From contig CAUEMA010000006.1 of assembly GCA_959018755.1 (NCBI GenBank), positions 49,008-113,007 of the forward strand: 64,000 nt of DNA. Direction: 5' to 3'. The translations under genes were made by a program, and so were the position numbers. A model generated the notes under the pieces. It searched no databases, was not told the DNA's origin, and worked only from the letters and a program-made list of their open reading frames with translations. Of the stretch, positions 33,343 through 42,202 are shown piece after piece. Origin of the DNA: an uncultured Collinsella sp. GTDB lineage: Bacteria; Actinomycetota; Coriobacteriia; Coriobacteriales; Coriobacteriaceae. How positions within the stretch are numbered: position 1 is the first letter of the stretch; each line of letters opens with the position of its first letter.

Positions 33343-36300
33343 CTAGAGCAGCCAAGAGGACAGATCGTCCATATGCTCCTGGAAGAAAGTATTCGCCCCG
33401 GCGGCGTCGATCACGCGCTGGCGTTGCTCTTCGAAGCGGCCTTCGCGAATTGACCCATTTACCGCGACGTGGCCGCTCTGCTCGTCTGCTCCATCGCAGC
33501 GCAAGAACCAAATGCGGGCTCGTTCGTCCCCGCGCTCGTCGGCAAGATAGAACGTTATCTGGTCAAACGGCGTTCTGTCAAAATCCATGGCGTTGTAGAG
33601 TGCCTCGACGGTATCGATGGCCTCCTGCGCAAAGGTATCGTCGACGGTGAGGTCGAGGGATACCAAGAGTTCCATATCGTCATAGGGGTTCGTGCCGACC
33701 GTGGCCGAAGGAAACGCAGCTTTGATGGCGTCGCGCGCCTCATCGACTTCGGCATCGAGCGACCTGGGGGCGTCCGAAAGGGCAAGGTCCATGCGACCGC
33801 AATAGTCGAGGTGCATAAAAGGCAGTTCGGTGGTGGCGACAACAGCGGACACCAGGTCTGCAAGATATTCGTTTGAGGTGTCGATCGCTTTGCCCGTGGC
33901 GCACGAAATATCAAAGGTGAGTTGCTTCGAGGCGGCGTCCACCCACGTACGCATGACGGGGGTGCTTCCCACGCTGAGGTAGACCCAGGCGCCGCCGGCA
34001 TCGGCCGCAGCCTGTGTTACTGTGCTCATCCCCGCTTCGTCGTAAACGTTACCGTCACCGTCGCTTACCTGTACTGACTTTGTGCCCGTCGAGGTGCTGA
34101 CGGCTTCGACGACCGGTGATCTGAGTACGTATCTTTGAAGACCGCAAGAAACTTTGACGGAGCTGTGGCCGCAGATAAGACTTGCTGCGGCCTCCCCCAA
34201 GTCGATCCCTTGGATCTGCGCGACGATATCTTTGCCGTCGTCGGAGTCGCCGAGTGCATAGGGGACGCCAAGGGTATCCAGACGTGCCGCGAGGGCCTCA
34301 AGGGCATCGATGCGCTCTCCGCGGGAAAGAGTGTCGTAGCTCGTAAAGGAAACGAGGGTGCCGTCGTCCTTGAGGGTGCTTTGTTTGGCCTGGTTGTCGC
34401 CCGTAAAATCGTCGTCGATCCACGTCGCCTGCGGTACCAAGCTGCCGCGGAAGTCTGTGCGGTAACTTTCGGAATGCAATGCTTCGGCAAGCACCTCACA
34501 GAGGGTCTGGGACGGTGCGAGTAGGTCCGCCGTAAAAGCGTAACGACCCTTGCCGAGTGACACGGTCGAGACCACGACCCGCGAAGATCCTTCCACGTCG
34601 AAGGCAAGCACGCCTTGGTCGAGCCAATCGCCGCAGCTCTCCTTGAGCCGCTTTTTCGCGCCATCGGTTAGGGTGAGTTCTAGATAGGCATAGCGATCGG
34701 GGTTGGCGCAGGCATCGGGTTCCAGGCCTTCGACCTTGCCCGTTTTGACCACGACGTCTTTGATTTCCGTTCGATAGATGTGCTCGTAGGACGCGAGGCC
34801 GTTGCCCTCCGCATCGATGCAGACAAGGTAGAGCTCGAGCGGGCGGGATAGCAATTCCGTCAGGTCGTCGCGATATATGCCCGCCGTGTCGCTCGATCCG
34901 GACGATGAGGATGTCTGGGACGAATCGGTGCCGCTGTTGCTCGCGTTAAGCTCGTCGGGAACATCAAGGGCGCCGGCGGAAAAGTCGACGCAGATACCGT
35001 CCATGCTTTCGATGGTCGAGGCCTTGCCCAGATTGGCGGCGTCTAGGCGCGCTTGGACCAGTTCGACGCTTTCGCGCAGCTGACCGGCGGAGAGTGCCGT
35101 GGTGGGATAGAGGGCGAGCTGGCCGTTTTTATGCGACGCACCGAGGGCTCCCGTTGCAAATGCAATGGCCACGGCGATGGCCACCACCACCGCAGCTGCG
35201 CAGAGGCAGGAGGCGATGGCGGCCAAGCGTTTCTTGTGGAAGGGGCTCTTAGGCTGGGGAGCGCTTTCCTTGTCAGGCGAGGGGGTCGCTGGCGCGCCGT
35301 TCGTCAGCAGCTTGCCGTTCTCGTCGATTCCCAAGCGCTCTGCCAGGCGAATGACGTCAAAGCGGCCTCCGATTTTGCCGATGCCCGGCTCGGTGCAGCG
35401 GGCAATGAGTTCGTCGAGGGTGCGGTCATCGCCGTCGGTGCAATGGGAGCTATCGAGATGGATGGCCCCCTTGTTTTTGAGTTCAAAGAGCTCCTGCAGC
35501 TCGGCGGCGTTTAAGCCACCCGAGCTCTTCGCACAGATGCTTCGAATTTGGGCCTCGCGCGGCCACGCTCCGCAACGAAGGTAATACAAAAGGCAGCCGA
35601 TGGAGTAGCAGTCGGCATGGCTCGTGTTGCGCCATTGGCGCGCCTCGCTTTGGCGCTGGTCGAAGATCTCGGGCGCGCCGATAAACGGCGTGCTCAGGCG
35701 TTCGCTGCCGTCGGCCGCCGTCACGTCGGGATCGTCGTTTTGGGCGCTCTGCCCAAAGTCGATGAGCATGACGCGCTCGATGCGCTGCCCGTCCTTGTCC
35801 AGCATAAAGCGCAGGTTATGGGACGAAAGGTCGCGGTGCGAGACGGTGGTGAGATAGCGAGCGTCCTCGCGCGAAACGACCGTGCAGCAAAGCAGGGCCG
35901 TGACGATGGCGCGTGCCGTGCCGAGGACATCGGCGGCGGTAACCTCGCCGCGCTCGTCGCTTATGATCTCGCGCAGCTCGACAATGTCGACGCCCTCGAC
36001 ATATTCCATGGCAAAGGCGGGGTAACGCACCTCGCCGCGGGATGTCTTTTTAATGCGCCAGCCCAAGGCATAGGCGATGGGCGCGTGTCCTTGGGCTCCG
36101 TCCATGCTACGAAGTGTCTCGTATTCCTGGCGTAGCTTGTACCAGTCGGATTTATAGACTTCATTGGATTCGAGCGCTTCTTTATGAGGGGCGCTGCAGC
36201 CATGGCGCATGACCTTGACGGCAAGCTTGGTGCCGCGGGCGGGCGCGCCCGCGGCACTGCTGGCGTTTGACCCAGAAGCGGTGTCGATAAACCAAAGATC

Positions 36301-36426
36301 GGCGCTTGCGCCCGAGGGCTCGCCGCTCGGCCGCATCGCAATGCCCGATTGGGAGGCGGGCAGCTTGGCAAGTGGATTGACCTGGACGATTCCGTTGAGC
36401 GCTTCCGCGCAAAAGATGTTCTCCAT
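33343..36426 (-). CDS. Large transmembrane Ser/Thr protein kinase
   Basis: This protein of about 1027 aa has a eukaryotic-like kinase domain (about residues 55-320): AVK lysine at about K71, SHRDLSSHNL (about 196-205), DFGQS (about 223), GAPEIFD and a following DCYSIGCLLYYL. A Pro/Ser linker leads to one membrane helix (about 400-428) and an external region of about 600 residues. That region contains two stretches faintly like SecD-type repeats (VQARLDAANLG and LAARLDTLGV), a weak inference. The start ATG 36426 has GAGGGGG upstream. A sensor role is likely, with the outer part reading an extracellular or envelope signal. It is convergent with the transglutaminase gene and divergent from an acidic protein gene. 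Confidence 0.85.
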   Translation of the reverse strand: MENIFCAEALNGIVQVNPLAKLPASQSGIAMRPSGEPSGASADLWFIDTASGSNASSAAGAPARGTKLAVKVMRHGCSAPHKEALESNEVYKSDWYKLRQEYETLRSMDGAQGHAPIAYALGWRIKKTSRGEVRYPAFAMEYVEGVDIVELREIISDERGEVTAADVLGTARAIVTALLCCTVVSREDARYLTTVSHRDLSSHNLRFMLDKDGQRIERVMLIDFGQSAQNDDPDVTAADGSERLSTPFIGAPEIFDQRQSEARQWRNTSHADCYSIGCLLYYLRCGAWPREAQIRSICAKSSGGLNAAELQELFELKNKGAIHLDSSHCTDGDDRTLDELIARCTEPGIGKIGGRFDVIRLAERLGIDENGKLLTNGAPATPSPDKESAPQPKSPFHKKRLAAIASCLCAAAVVVAIAVAIAFATGALGASHKNGQLALYPTTALSAGQLRESVELVQARLDAANLGKASTIESMDGICVDFSAGALDVPDELNASNSGTDSSQTSSSSGSSDTAGIYRDDLTELLSRPLELYLVCIDAEGNGLASYEHIYRTEIKDVVVKTGKVEGLEPDACANPDRYAYLELTLTDGAKKRLKESCGDWLDQGVLAFDVEGSSRVVVSTVSLGKGRYAFTADLLAPSQTLCEVLAEALHSESYRTDFRGSLVPQATWIDDDFTGDNQAKQSTLKDDGTLVSFTSYDTLSRGERIDALEALAARLDTLGVPYALGDSDDGKDIVAQIQGIDLGEAAASLICGHSSVKVSCGLQRYVLRSPVVEAVSTSTGTKSVQVSDGDGNVYDEAGMSTVTQAAADAGGAWVYLSVGSTPVMRTWVDAASKQLTFDISCATGKAIDTSNEYLADLVSAVVATTELPFMHLDYCGRMDLALSDAPRSLDAEVDEARDAIKAAFPSATVGTNPYDDMELLVSLDLTVDDTFAQEAIDTVEALYNAMDFDRTPFDQITFYLADERGDERARIWFLRCDGADEQSGHVAVNGSIREGRFEEQRQRVIDAAGANTFFQEHMDDLSSWLL

Positions 36427-36533
36427 GTCCGCCCCCTCGCTTGGTGCCATGCACCGATCGAGGTGCGTTCCGGTCATTTAAGTATAGCGGGAGCTCAAAA
36501 ACGGACACACCACAACACCCTTCAATCCCTGTT

Positions 36534-36581
36534 GTTCAGCTGAACGGCGCGCAGGGGAGAGGGCTGCCGCGCCGATAGGAT
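36534..36581 (+). promoter_or_regulatory. Palindrome-driven promoter 2
   Basis: GTTCAGCTGAAC (36534-36545), exactly 30 nt, then the -10-like TAGGAT (36576-36581), 33 nt before the ATG at 36615. For the divergent kinase gene on the minus strand a separate TATACT (36481-36486) is visible, not at the conserved spacing. Confidence 0.75.
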
Positions 36582-36614
36582 GGCCTCAATATTCCCAACC
36601 GTAAGGAGGAAGCT

Positions 36615-37211
36615 ATGGCTGCCGGCTGGATAGCAAATCTGGTTGCCGTGCTCGACCAGGACAGTGTGCCCTCGCGCCGTGGTGAGGCGGGAGCCCAGGA
36701 TGACATCGATGTGCTTTTGGGCATCGCTTCGACTGAGTTTACCGCCGAGGTCGATTATCTCGACTACCTGGCAACGCTTCGTATTGGTCTCGTAGAAACA
36801 GGGGATGGCGAGAGCGTAAGCGTGTGCATCGACTGCCTGCCCGATGCGGACAAGAGGTCCGCCTGCGAAAAGGCCATTGCGTCGCGTGGCATGACATTTG
36901 CACGTGAGGGGGTCAACGTTCGCGTCGATTTTGCCCTGGATGACTTTTTTGAGCTGAAGGCCCAGTGTGACGGCGTATTCGACGAGGCGGACTTGGTCCG
37001 CGCTGTGGGGCTTGTCGTGCAGTCTCTCGGCGAGGTCCTCGAGGAGATGGATGAGCTTTTGGATCCTTTTGAGGGTCCTTATGAGTTCGTGGATGACGAT
37101 GCGCTTCCAGAGGAAATACGCCATCAACAACGCGCAGCTATTTTGCTTGAGGAATTATTGTCCGAGGCGGATGACGGCAAGGGCGGTGGACTTGATGAAT
37201 TACTCGGTTAA
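36615..37211 (+). CDS. Acidic protein of unknown function in the signalling island
   Basis: I do not recognise this 198-aa protein. It is strongly acidic, with Asp/Glu-rich C-terminal helices (GEVLEEMDELLDPFEGPYEF and a following DDDALPEE). There are no membrane segments. AAGGAGG precedes the ATG. Its end overlaps the next gene, for a polytopic membrane protein, by 17 bp, so the two are coupled and may form a complex. It has the shared palindromic promoter, which suggests regulation with the kinase and phosphatase genes. Confidence 0.75.
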   Translation: MAAGWIANLVAVLDQDSVPSRRGEAGAQDDIDVLLGIASTEFTAEVDYLDYLATLRIGLVETGDGESVSVCIDCLPDADKRSACEKAIASRGMTFAREGVNVRVDFALDDFFELKAQCDGVFDEADLVRAVGLVVQSLGEVLEEMDELLDPFEGPYEFVDDDALPEEIRHQQRAAILLEELLSEADDGKGGGLDELLG

Positions 37212-38313
37212 TCCCGTGCGGCCTCAGGTATCCGCCGGCCGCATTCTGGCGGCGGGGTGGTTCTATGCGTTGAGCGTTGTGCTATTCGCCCTGGATATTG
37301 CCCACGCTTCGCTCTTTTTGGGAAGCAGCTGGCTCAATAACCCTCCAACCGATCTCGATTTTTATGGGTGGGGCTTTATTGTCTTTATCGGTCTGTGCTT
37401 TGTGGGGTTCTATTACGTTCGCGACCTGACGCCTGGGATTGATGTGGAGGGGGATCCGCTGCGTTTTAGCCGCGAGGGCAGTGCTCGGCACTTTGCCCTG
37501 ACGGGTTTAGTGCTGGCCATGCCGCTTGTGCTGTTCGATCCCGGCGACCCGCTCTACATGTTTAGCGCCGGTCTTATGGTTGTCCAGGCCATGGTCGATG
37601 CCCTCCTGGTTCGCGACGTGCGCCAGGCGATTCCCCACGCCAAGCGGCCTACGGTGCTGTTGAGGGCAATGCTGATTGTTACTGCCTGCTATGGTCTGGC
37701 GGCTTTGCTGGGCTTTGAGCTGGTTGCGCTCTTGCTGCGCGTTGCCGTGGCGGTCTTGGCTCCCGTTGCCGAGGGGCTTCCCTTGGAGCTCTGTGATCTG
37801 GGAGACGAGACGCTGCGCGGCGAGGCGCACGAGCTCAACCGCGAGCTGCGTCGTGTAACGTGGGCGTGCGGAGGTCTGCTGGCATTGATGCTAGCGGATA
37901 TGCTGCTGGGCGTGGGTGAGATGGCGTGGGTGCTGGGGCTTGTTTGTGTTCTGGCGGTGGTTTATGTGTCGCTGGGCCGCTTTACCCTTGCCTTGCACGT
38001 TCGCACGCTGCTGGCAGTGGTGGTCGGCGTCGTCTTGGGATTTGTCGTGCGTGACACGATGGGGACGGCATGGCTTGCCTGCACGGTTGTCGTGCTCGTC
38101 GGGCTGTCGGTGGTTCCGGTCGATCAGACGGCACCGGGTTTGGTTGCGTTTTTAGGGTTTGTGGCGCTTGCGTTTTGGTTGGAACGCGACATCGAAATAC
38201 GAATGGTTATCGAGGTCTTTACCCCGCTCATCCTCGTGCTGATGTATTACTGGCAGCGCGTCGCGGTACGCGAACATACTGACGGTCGTCGCATCCGACT
38301 TTTCTTTAGGTAA
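37195..38313 (+). CDS. Polytopic membrane protein of unknown function
   Basis: This protein of about 372 aa has roughly ten hydrophobic segments, starting AAGWFYALSVVLFALDIAH, with a short charged stretch in the middle (GDETLRGEAHELNRELRR). I know of no family. The start ATG 37195 lies inside the end of the preceding acidic protein gene with GGTGGA upstream. The frame is open further upstream but overlaps that gene. It ends at a convergent terminator shared with the FHA gene. Position suggests a membrane component of the signalling island. Confidence 0.75.
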   Translation: MNYSVNPVRPQVSAGRILAAGWFYALSVVLFALDIAHASLFLGSSWLNNPPTDLDFYGWGFIVFIGLCFVGFYYVRDLTPGIDVEGDPLRFSREGSARHFALTGLVLAMPLVLFDPGDPLYMFSAGLMVVQAMVDALLVRDVRQAIPHAKRPTVLLRAMLIVTACYGLAALLGFELVALLLRVAVAVLAPVAEGLPLELCDLGDETLRGEAHELNRELRRVTWACGGLLALMLADMLLGVGEMAWVLGLVCVLAVVYVSLGRFTLALHVRTLLAVVVGVVLGFVVRDTMGTAWLACTVVVLVGLSVVPVDQTAPGLVAFLGFVALAFWLERDIEIRMVIEVFTPLILVLMYYWQRVAVREHTDGRRIRLFFR

Positions 38314-38320
38314 CCGCGGG

Positions 38321-38353
38321 AGGCGGGGTGGAAGATAGTTCCGCCCCGCCTTT
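38321..38353. terminator. Convergent terminator between membrane and FHA genes
   Basis: A 13-bp stem (38321-38333 with 38339-38351, one mismatch) is followed by TTT. It lies between two convergent stops. Confidence 0.65.
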
Positions 38354-40121
38354 ATGCTCCCGAGAACAGCAGGAAATAATTGCGCTCGGACCCGCGCAGG
38401 CAGATGCGCGTTCCCGGTGCGACATCGACGGTCTCGCCGCTTTCGATAAGCTCGCCGTCGCAGTTTGCGCCGTTTCGGTTGAACACTTCCAGTTGCCAGG
38501 CAGCATACGCGTCGTCCCAAGAGAGCTTGACAGCCTGTCGCGAAATAGCGGGATCGTCGAGTACGGTGGTGCCGGTGTCGACATCCTGCGTCTGCGAGGG
38601 CCGGGGGCTCCGGCCGAAGAGCCAGGCGGTCGATTTGGGAATGCGAACCATGTTTTGGGTGCTGCAGGTTTGAGGGCTGTAGGTGCCGCCGACACCTGCG
38701 GGGCAGCTTGCGATGGTGACGGCGATGGCTTCGGGCTCGCGGCGTGTACCGGGCCGATCCGCGCTGGGAGTGTCGCCAGCAGTCCAGACCGTACCGATGT
38801 CGGCCTGAAGCGAGGAGGCTCCCAGCCCGGCGCGTTCAAGGTGGGCACCATAGACAAGGGAATAGAGGATGCCGGCCATGAGGGGGCCGAGAGATTTGCG
38901 CGCCATAAGCGTTGGCGTGCACGCGTCGTAAAGCGCAGCAAGCTCTCCGGTGGTTGGTGCATCGCTCAAATCTCCATCAAGGCGCTCGACGATGGCGTCG
39001 ACGGCGCCCTGAATGTGCGCCAAGCGCTCCTCATCGTCCGATCCATCGGCACAATCGAGCAGCCAATCTGCGAGGAGCAGTCCTGCCACAAGCCATTTGT
39101 CCCGTGCATCGGGTGCAAGCAGGGTGCGGCGGGCGTCATCGGAGGTGTTTCCCTGGGTAAAGCCCCAAAGCCACGTTCCCGATACAGGCACCGTTTCTTT
39201 GGTGTTAAAGCCACTTGCTGGTCCTTCAGCTGCGCGAACATCGAGCAAGAGGGACGCAGCGTCCTGGAGGTTCTCCATGATCAAGCGTTTTGCGTTGTAT
39301 TTGATCGCCTCGCTTTCCGGGTGCTTTGAGCGCGAGGAAAGGCTGTCGGCTTTTTTGGGCAGCGTCGGCACGCGCGCTTTTTCGGTGCCGGATGGCACTG
39401 CTCGCGGGGTTACAAGCGGAAGCTCGGAATCGGCCTCTGCCATGCCCTGCATGCCCGCTGCTTGCGCAATTCGGTTGCAGGTGCGGTCGAAACTGCGGCT
39501 CTTCTCGAGGGGAAGAAACTGATACCAGTACTTTTTATTGGTACAGAGCTCAACTTCGGGGTGGTCGAGAATGGTCTTGCCCCAGCGTTTATTTACGCGC
39601 TCCTGCATGTCGCGGCAGAGGTCGAGTACCAGGTCTCGCTCGGATTCGAGGATGGCATACTGCAGGTAGAGCTGCGAAAGCTCGCCCTGCACATGCGCAT
39701 AGAGGCTTGCATCTGGCGCCTCGGACGTGGTGGAAATGCCTCCGTGATCGAGAAGAAGCAGACTGGCGCCGCGCGCGTTGGAAAGCGAGCGTTTTGACGC
39801 GCCGCTTGTGCCGGGATTTTGGGTAGACAAAAGCGTGCGCGTAAGGGCGATCCGTCGATTCTTTACTTTCCAGTTGCTGCTAAACAGTGCATAGAAAAAG
39901 CGATATTGAGCTGCGGTGAGCCCATTGGCAGAGTTGGCTGCGGGGCAGATAGCTCGTGTGGCGGCCTCACCTTCGGGCCAAATGGGGCTCACGCTCAGGC
40001 GGATGCGATCGTAGCCTTCGATGCGGGCGCACCAGCCGGCAAACGGAAGCGTACATGCGCTGTCAAGCGTGCGGAACACGGCGTCAAAATCGTTTTGTTG
40101 GGTTGCAGTGGCCTTTGCCAT
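38352..40121 (-). CDS. FHA-domain protein with novel N-terminal region
   Basis: The 589-aa protein ends in a forkhead-associated domain (about residues 499-589): WLFGRSPRPS, LDDPAISRQAVKLSW and FNRNGANCDGELIESG, the pattern that binds phosphothreonine. The first 490 residues have no family I recognise and no membrane segment. They are rich in short helices and include a Leu-rich stretch (DKWLVAGLLLADWLLDCADG). An FHA reader next to three kinases and a PP2C phosphatase strongly suggests it docks on kinase products. The start is 40121, with AAGGGG somewhat far upstream. A TATCCT -10 at 31 nt from the 40215 palindrome on this strand may drive it. Confidence 0.82.
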   Translation of the reverse strand: MAKATATQQNDFDAVFRTLDSACTLPFAGWCARIEGYDRIRLSVSPIWPEGEAATRAICPAANSANGLTAAQYRFFYALFSSNWKVKNRRIALTRTLLSTQNPGTSGASKRSLSNARGASLLLLDHGGISTTSEAPDASLYAHVQGELSQLYLQYAILESERDLVLDLCRDMQERVNKRWGKTILDHPEVELCTNKKYWYQFLPLEKSRSFDRTCNRIAQAAGMQGMAEADSELPLVTPRAVPSGTEKARVPTLPKKADSLSSRSKHPESEAIKYNAKRLIMENLQDAASLLLDVRAAEGPASGFNTKETVPVSGTWLWGFTQGNTSDDARRTLLAPDARDKWLVAGLLLADWLLDCADGSDDEERLAHIQGAVDAIVERLDGDLSDAPTTGELAALYDACTPTLMARKSLGPLMAGILYSLVYGAHLERAGLGASSLQADIGTVWTAGDTPSADRPGTRREPEAIAVTIASCPAGVGGTYSPQTCSTQNMVRIPKSTAWLFGRSPRPSQTQDVDTGTTVLDDPAISRQAVKLSWDDAYAAWQLEVFNRNGANCDGELIESGETVDVAPGTRICLRGSERNYFLLFSGA

Positions 40122-40214
40122 GTCAGCTCATCCCCTTGCGTCGCTGCAGCATGTGTGCGGTGCTCAAGTTTTTCCCTAGGATAGCCCAAAAATGCGCCGG
40201 AAGCCTCGCCATCG

Positions 40215-40262
40215 GTTCAGCTGAGCAGTGTACGGAGCGATGCGCGAGCGGCTCAGTATGCT
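40215..40262 (+). promoter_or_regulatory. Palindrome-driven promoter 3
   Basis: GTTCAGCTGAGC (40215-40226, one mismatch), exactly 30 nt, then TATGCT (40257-40262), 37 nt before the ATG at 40300. In the other direction a TATCCT lies 31 nt away, toward the FHA gene. Confidence 0.7.
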
Positions 40263-40299
40263 TGCCGCGTCGATATCCAATGAGAAAGGAGAATCCACG

Positions 40300-41196
40300 A
40301 TGACCGAGGTCAATCCCGTGCTGGTGCGCTATCGCCGCGACCGTGCAAATGCCTTTGAGCAGCCGGGCGCTCCCGGTGTGCTAGATCGCCTGGGCGGCGC
40401 TCGCGAGATGATCGGCGGGCTATTAAAACGGGATCCAATGCCGCCAAAGCCGGCGTTGGGCGAGCCGGTCGAGCTCATCTATGACGGCGGAAAGACAAAG
40501 CAGACGCTCGTCTATCGTGCGGGCGGAAACGTCTGCAAGGTCGCGCTTACATCCGACGCCGAGGAAAGACTCCGCAACGAATATGCGCTCCTCGGCGGCC
40601 CGTTTAAAGGCTACGAAATGTTTCCGCAGGTAGATGGTATGGCCTATGTGGAAGATCGCCGTATTGGCGGTAAGCACCTTTGCCTGCGCGAGCGCTTTGT
40701 CGAGGGCGAGGACGTTCTCGCCCATGTTGAGCGTCGTGCCAGCGAAGGCTGGCCGCTTTCGTCTCGCGAGCTCTTTTCGCTCGTGCTGGGCATGTTCGAT
40801 GCTATGGCCGTGGTATGTCGCGCCGGCTACATACATCGCGACCCGCACCCTGGCAATTGGATCGTTACGCCCGATGGTCATGTGGTGCTCATCGATTTTG
40901 GCCTGTGTGCCTCGGTAGCGGAGTGTGCCGGTCCGCTGGTGGGCGAGCGCGTTATTTCGCGTGGATACGAGGCTCCTGAGCTGCGTAATCTCGGCATTGC
41001 CTCACCGGCGAGCGATGTATATAGCACGGCCAAGGTGATCGCCAAGTTCATGTTCGGCACGCGCGACGTTCGCGCTCTGCCGCGAAATATCCCCTTTGCC
41101 GATTTCTTGCGCCGTGCAATGGCGCAAAAGCCTGCCGCCCGGTATTCGGATGCCTATGAAGCGCGCGCCGCGCTCATGGCGTCTTATCGCTCCTGA
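40300..41196 (+). CDS. Soluble Ser/Thr protein kinase-like protein
   Basis: This 298-aa protein is a compact kinase fold without a membrane segment. A Lys in NVCKVAL (K80) replaces the VAIK lysine. The catalytic loop is YIHRDPHPGNWIV (HRD at 179-181, N186), the metal site is LIDFGLC (199-201) and GYEAPEL serves as APE (225-227). HRDPHPGN is the wording of ABC1/RIO-like and lipopolysaccharide-kinase-like proteins. All catalytic residues are present, so activity is expected. The start is the ATG at 40300, with AAAGGAGAA upstream. It is divergent from the FHA gene and carries the shared palindrome. Confidence 0.83.
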   Translation: MTEVNPVLVRYRRDRANAFEQPGAPGVLDRLGGAREMIGGLLKRDPMPPKPALGEPVELIYDGGKTKQTLVYRAGGNVCKVALTSDAEERLRNEYALLGGPFKGYEMFPQVDGMAYVEDRRIGGKHLCLRERFVEGEDVLAHVERRASEGWPLSSRELFSLVLGMFDAMAVVCRAGYIHRDPHPGNWIVTPDGHVVLIDFGLCASVAECAGPLVGERVISRGYEAPELRNLGIASPASDVYSTAKVIAKFMFGTRDVRALPRNIPFADFLRRAMAQKPAARYSDAYEARAALMASYRS

Positions 41197-41228
41197 ACAC
41201 GGCTCGGCTTGGCGGTTCGCAGCACATG

Positions 41229-41276
41229 ATTCAGCTGAACGGTTGTCCCAGAAAACGGCGTCCGCCAACCCATAAT
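41229..41276 (+). promoter_or_regulatory. Palindrome-driven promoter 4 (vWA-PP2C-kinase operon)
   Basis: ATTCAGCTGAAC (41229-41240), exactly 30 nt, then CATAAT (41271-41276), 52 nt before the ATG of the vWA gene. This drives the three-gene TerY-P-like operon. Confidence 0.7.
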
Positions 41277-41328
41277 GCAATGCCAATAGGAGGCCAAAAG
41301 TAGCCTCAAGAGAGAAAGGAATCCTCCT

Positions 41329-42192
41329 ATGACCAGCAATTATAGTGTCAACGACTTGGACGATTTCATCCAGACAGAAGTTCTTCCCCCGAATGCCCGC
41401 GACGCCTACGAGGCAGATCTTCTGGATGCGTTTGGCGGCGGTGGTCTGTCCGAGACGCGCCGCGGCGTCATCATCGTTGCCGACCGCTCCTGGTCCGTCA
41501 ATAGGGTCATGAAGGCCATCAATGCGGGTCTGCACAACCTTTGCAAGGACATCGCCGACGACCCGCTTTCGGCAGGAATCGTCGATGTGGCCCTTGTGTC
41601 CTTTGGCACCGATGTCACGGTTCATAACCTTCGCAATGGCGGCAGCGTGGAGAGCGCCGACTACGAGCGCGACATCGATGACATCTTTGTCCCGGCAAGC
41701 AAGGTAACCGGCGATCTTGAGCTTAAGGCCGGCGGTCTTACCAGCCTTAACCAGGCACTTCTGACTGCTTGCGAACTCGAAGGCAAGTACGCACATCGCG
41801 TTAAGAAGAAAACGCTCAAGGCTCCCTACAAGACGGTCGTAGTTCTATTGACCGACGGACACGATGAGCCGGGGGGTGACGTGTCTGCGGCTGCCGATTG
41901 CATCAGCAAGCTGGTGGAGTCCGGCAAAGTGCTGTTCCTGCCGTTTGGCTACGGCGACTATTCCGAGGACGAGTTTGCCGAGCTTTGCCGCGTCGACGGC
42001 ATGTGGTTCAAGCTTTCGGACGACAAGGGCAAGGCTATCGCCGAGGCCTTTAAGCTCATCGGCGCCAGCATGCGCGTCATGTCCGAGCCCGGTGCCGCAG
42101 GTTCGGAGCGCCAGATCTTTGAGGATTGCCTGAAAACGCGCCCGGATGTTCAGGTTTGCACGCTCGACGATTTTGTCCGTGGCAATCAGTAG
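41329..42192 (+). CDS. vWA-domain protein (TerY-like)
   Basis: This 287-aa von Willebrand A domain protein has the metal-binding DxSxS motif as DRSWS (D52, S54, S56) and a later VVVLLTDGHDEPGG that supplies the TDG element. Domain order and length are close to TerY of tellurite-resistance-associated systems. It is first in a tight operon with a PP2C phosphatase (10-bp gap) and a zinc-ribbon kinase, the three components described as the TerY-P triad. AAAGGAATCC precedes the ATG. It probably acts as a metal-dependent scaffold whose phosphorylation the other two control. Confidence 0.88.
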   Translation: MTSNYSVNDLDDFIQTEVLPPNARDAYEADLLDAFGGGGLSETRRGVIIVADRSWSVNRVMKAINAGLHNLCKDIADDPLSAGIVDVALVSFGTDVTVHNLRNGGSVESADYERDIDDIFVPASKVTGDLELKAGGLTSLNQALLTACELEGKYAHRVKKKTLKAPYKTVVVLLTDGHDEPGGDVSAAADCISKLVESGKVLFLPFGYGDYSEDEFAELCRVDGMWFKLSDDKGKAIAEAFKLIGASMRVMSEPGAAGSERQIFEDCLKTRPDVQVCTLDDFVRGNQ

Positions 42193-42202
42193 GGGGTCAG
42201 CA

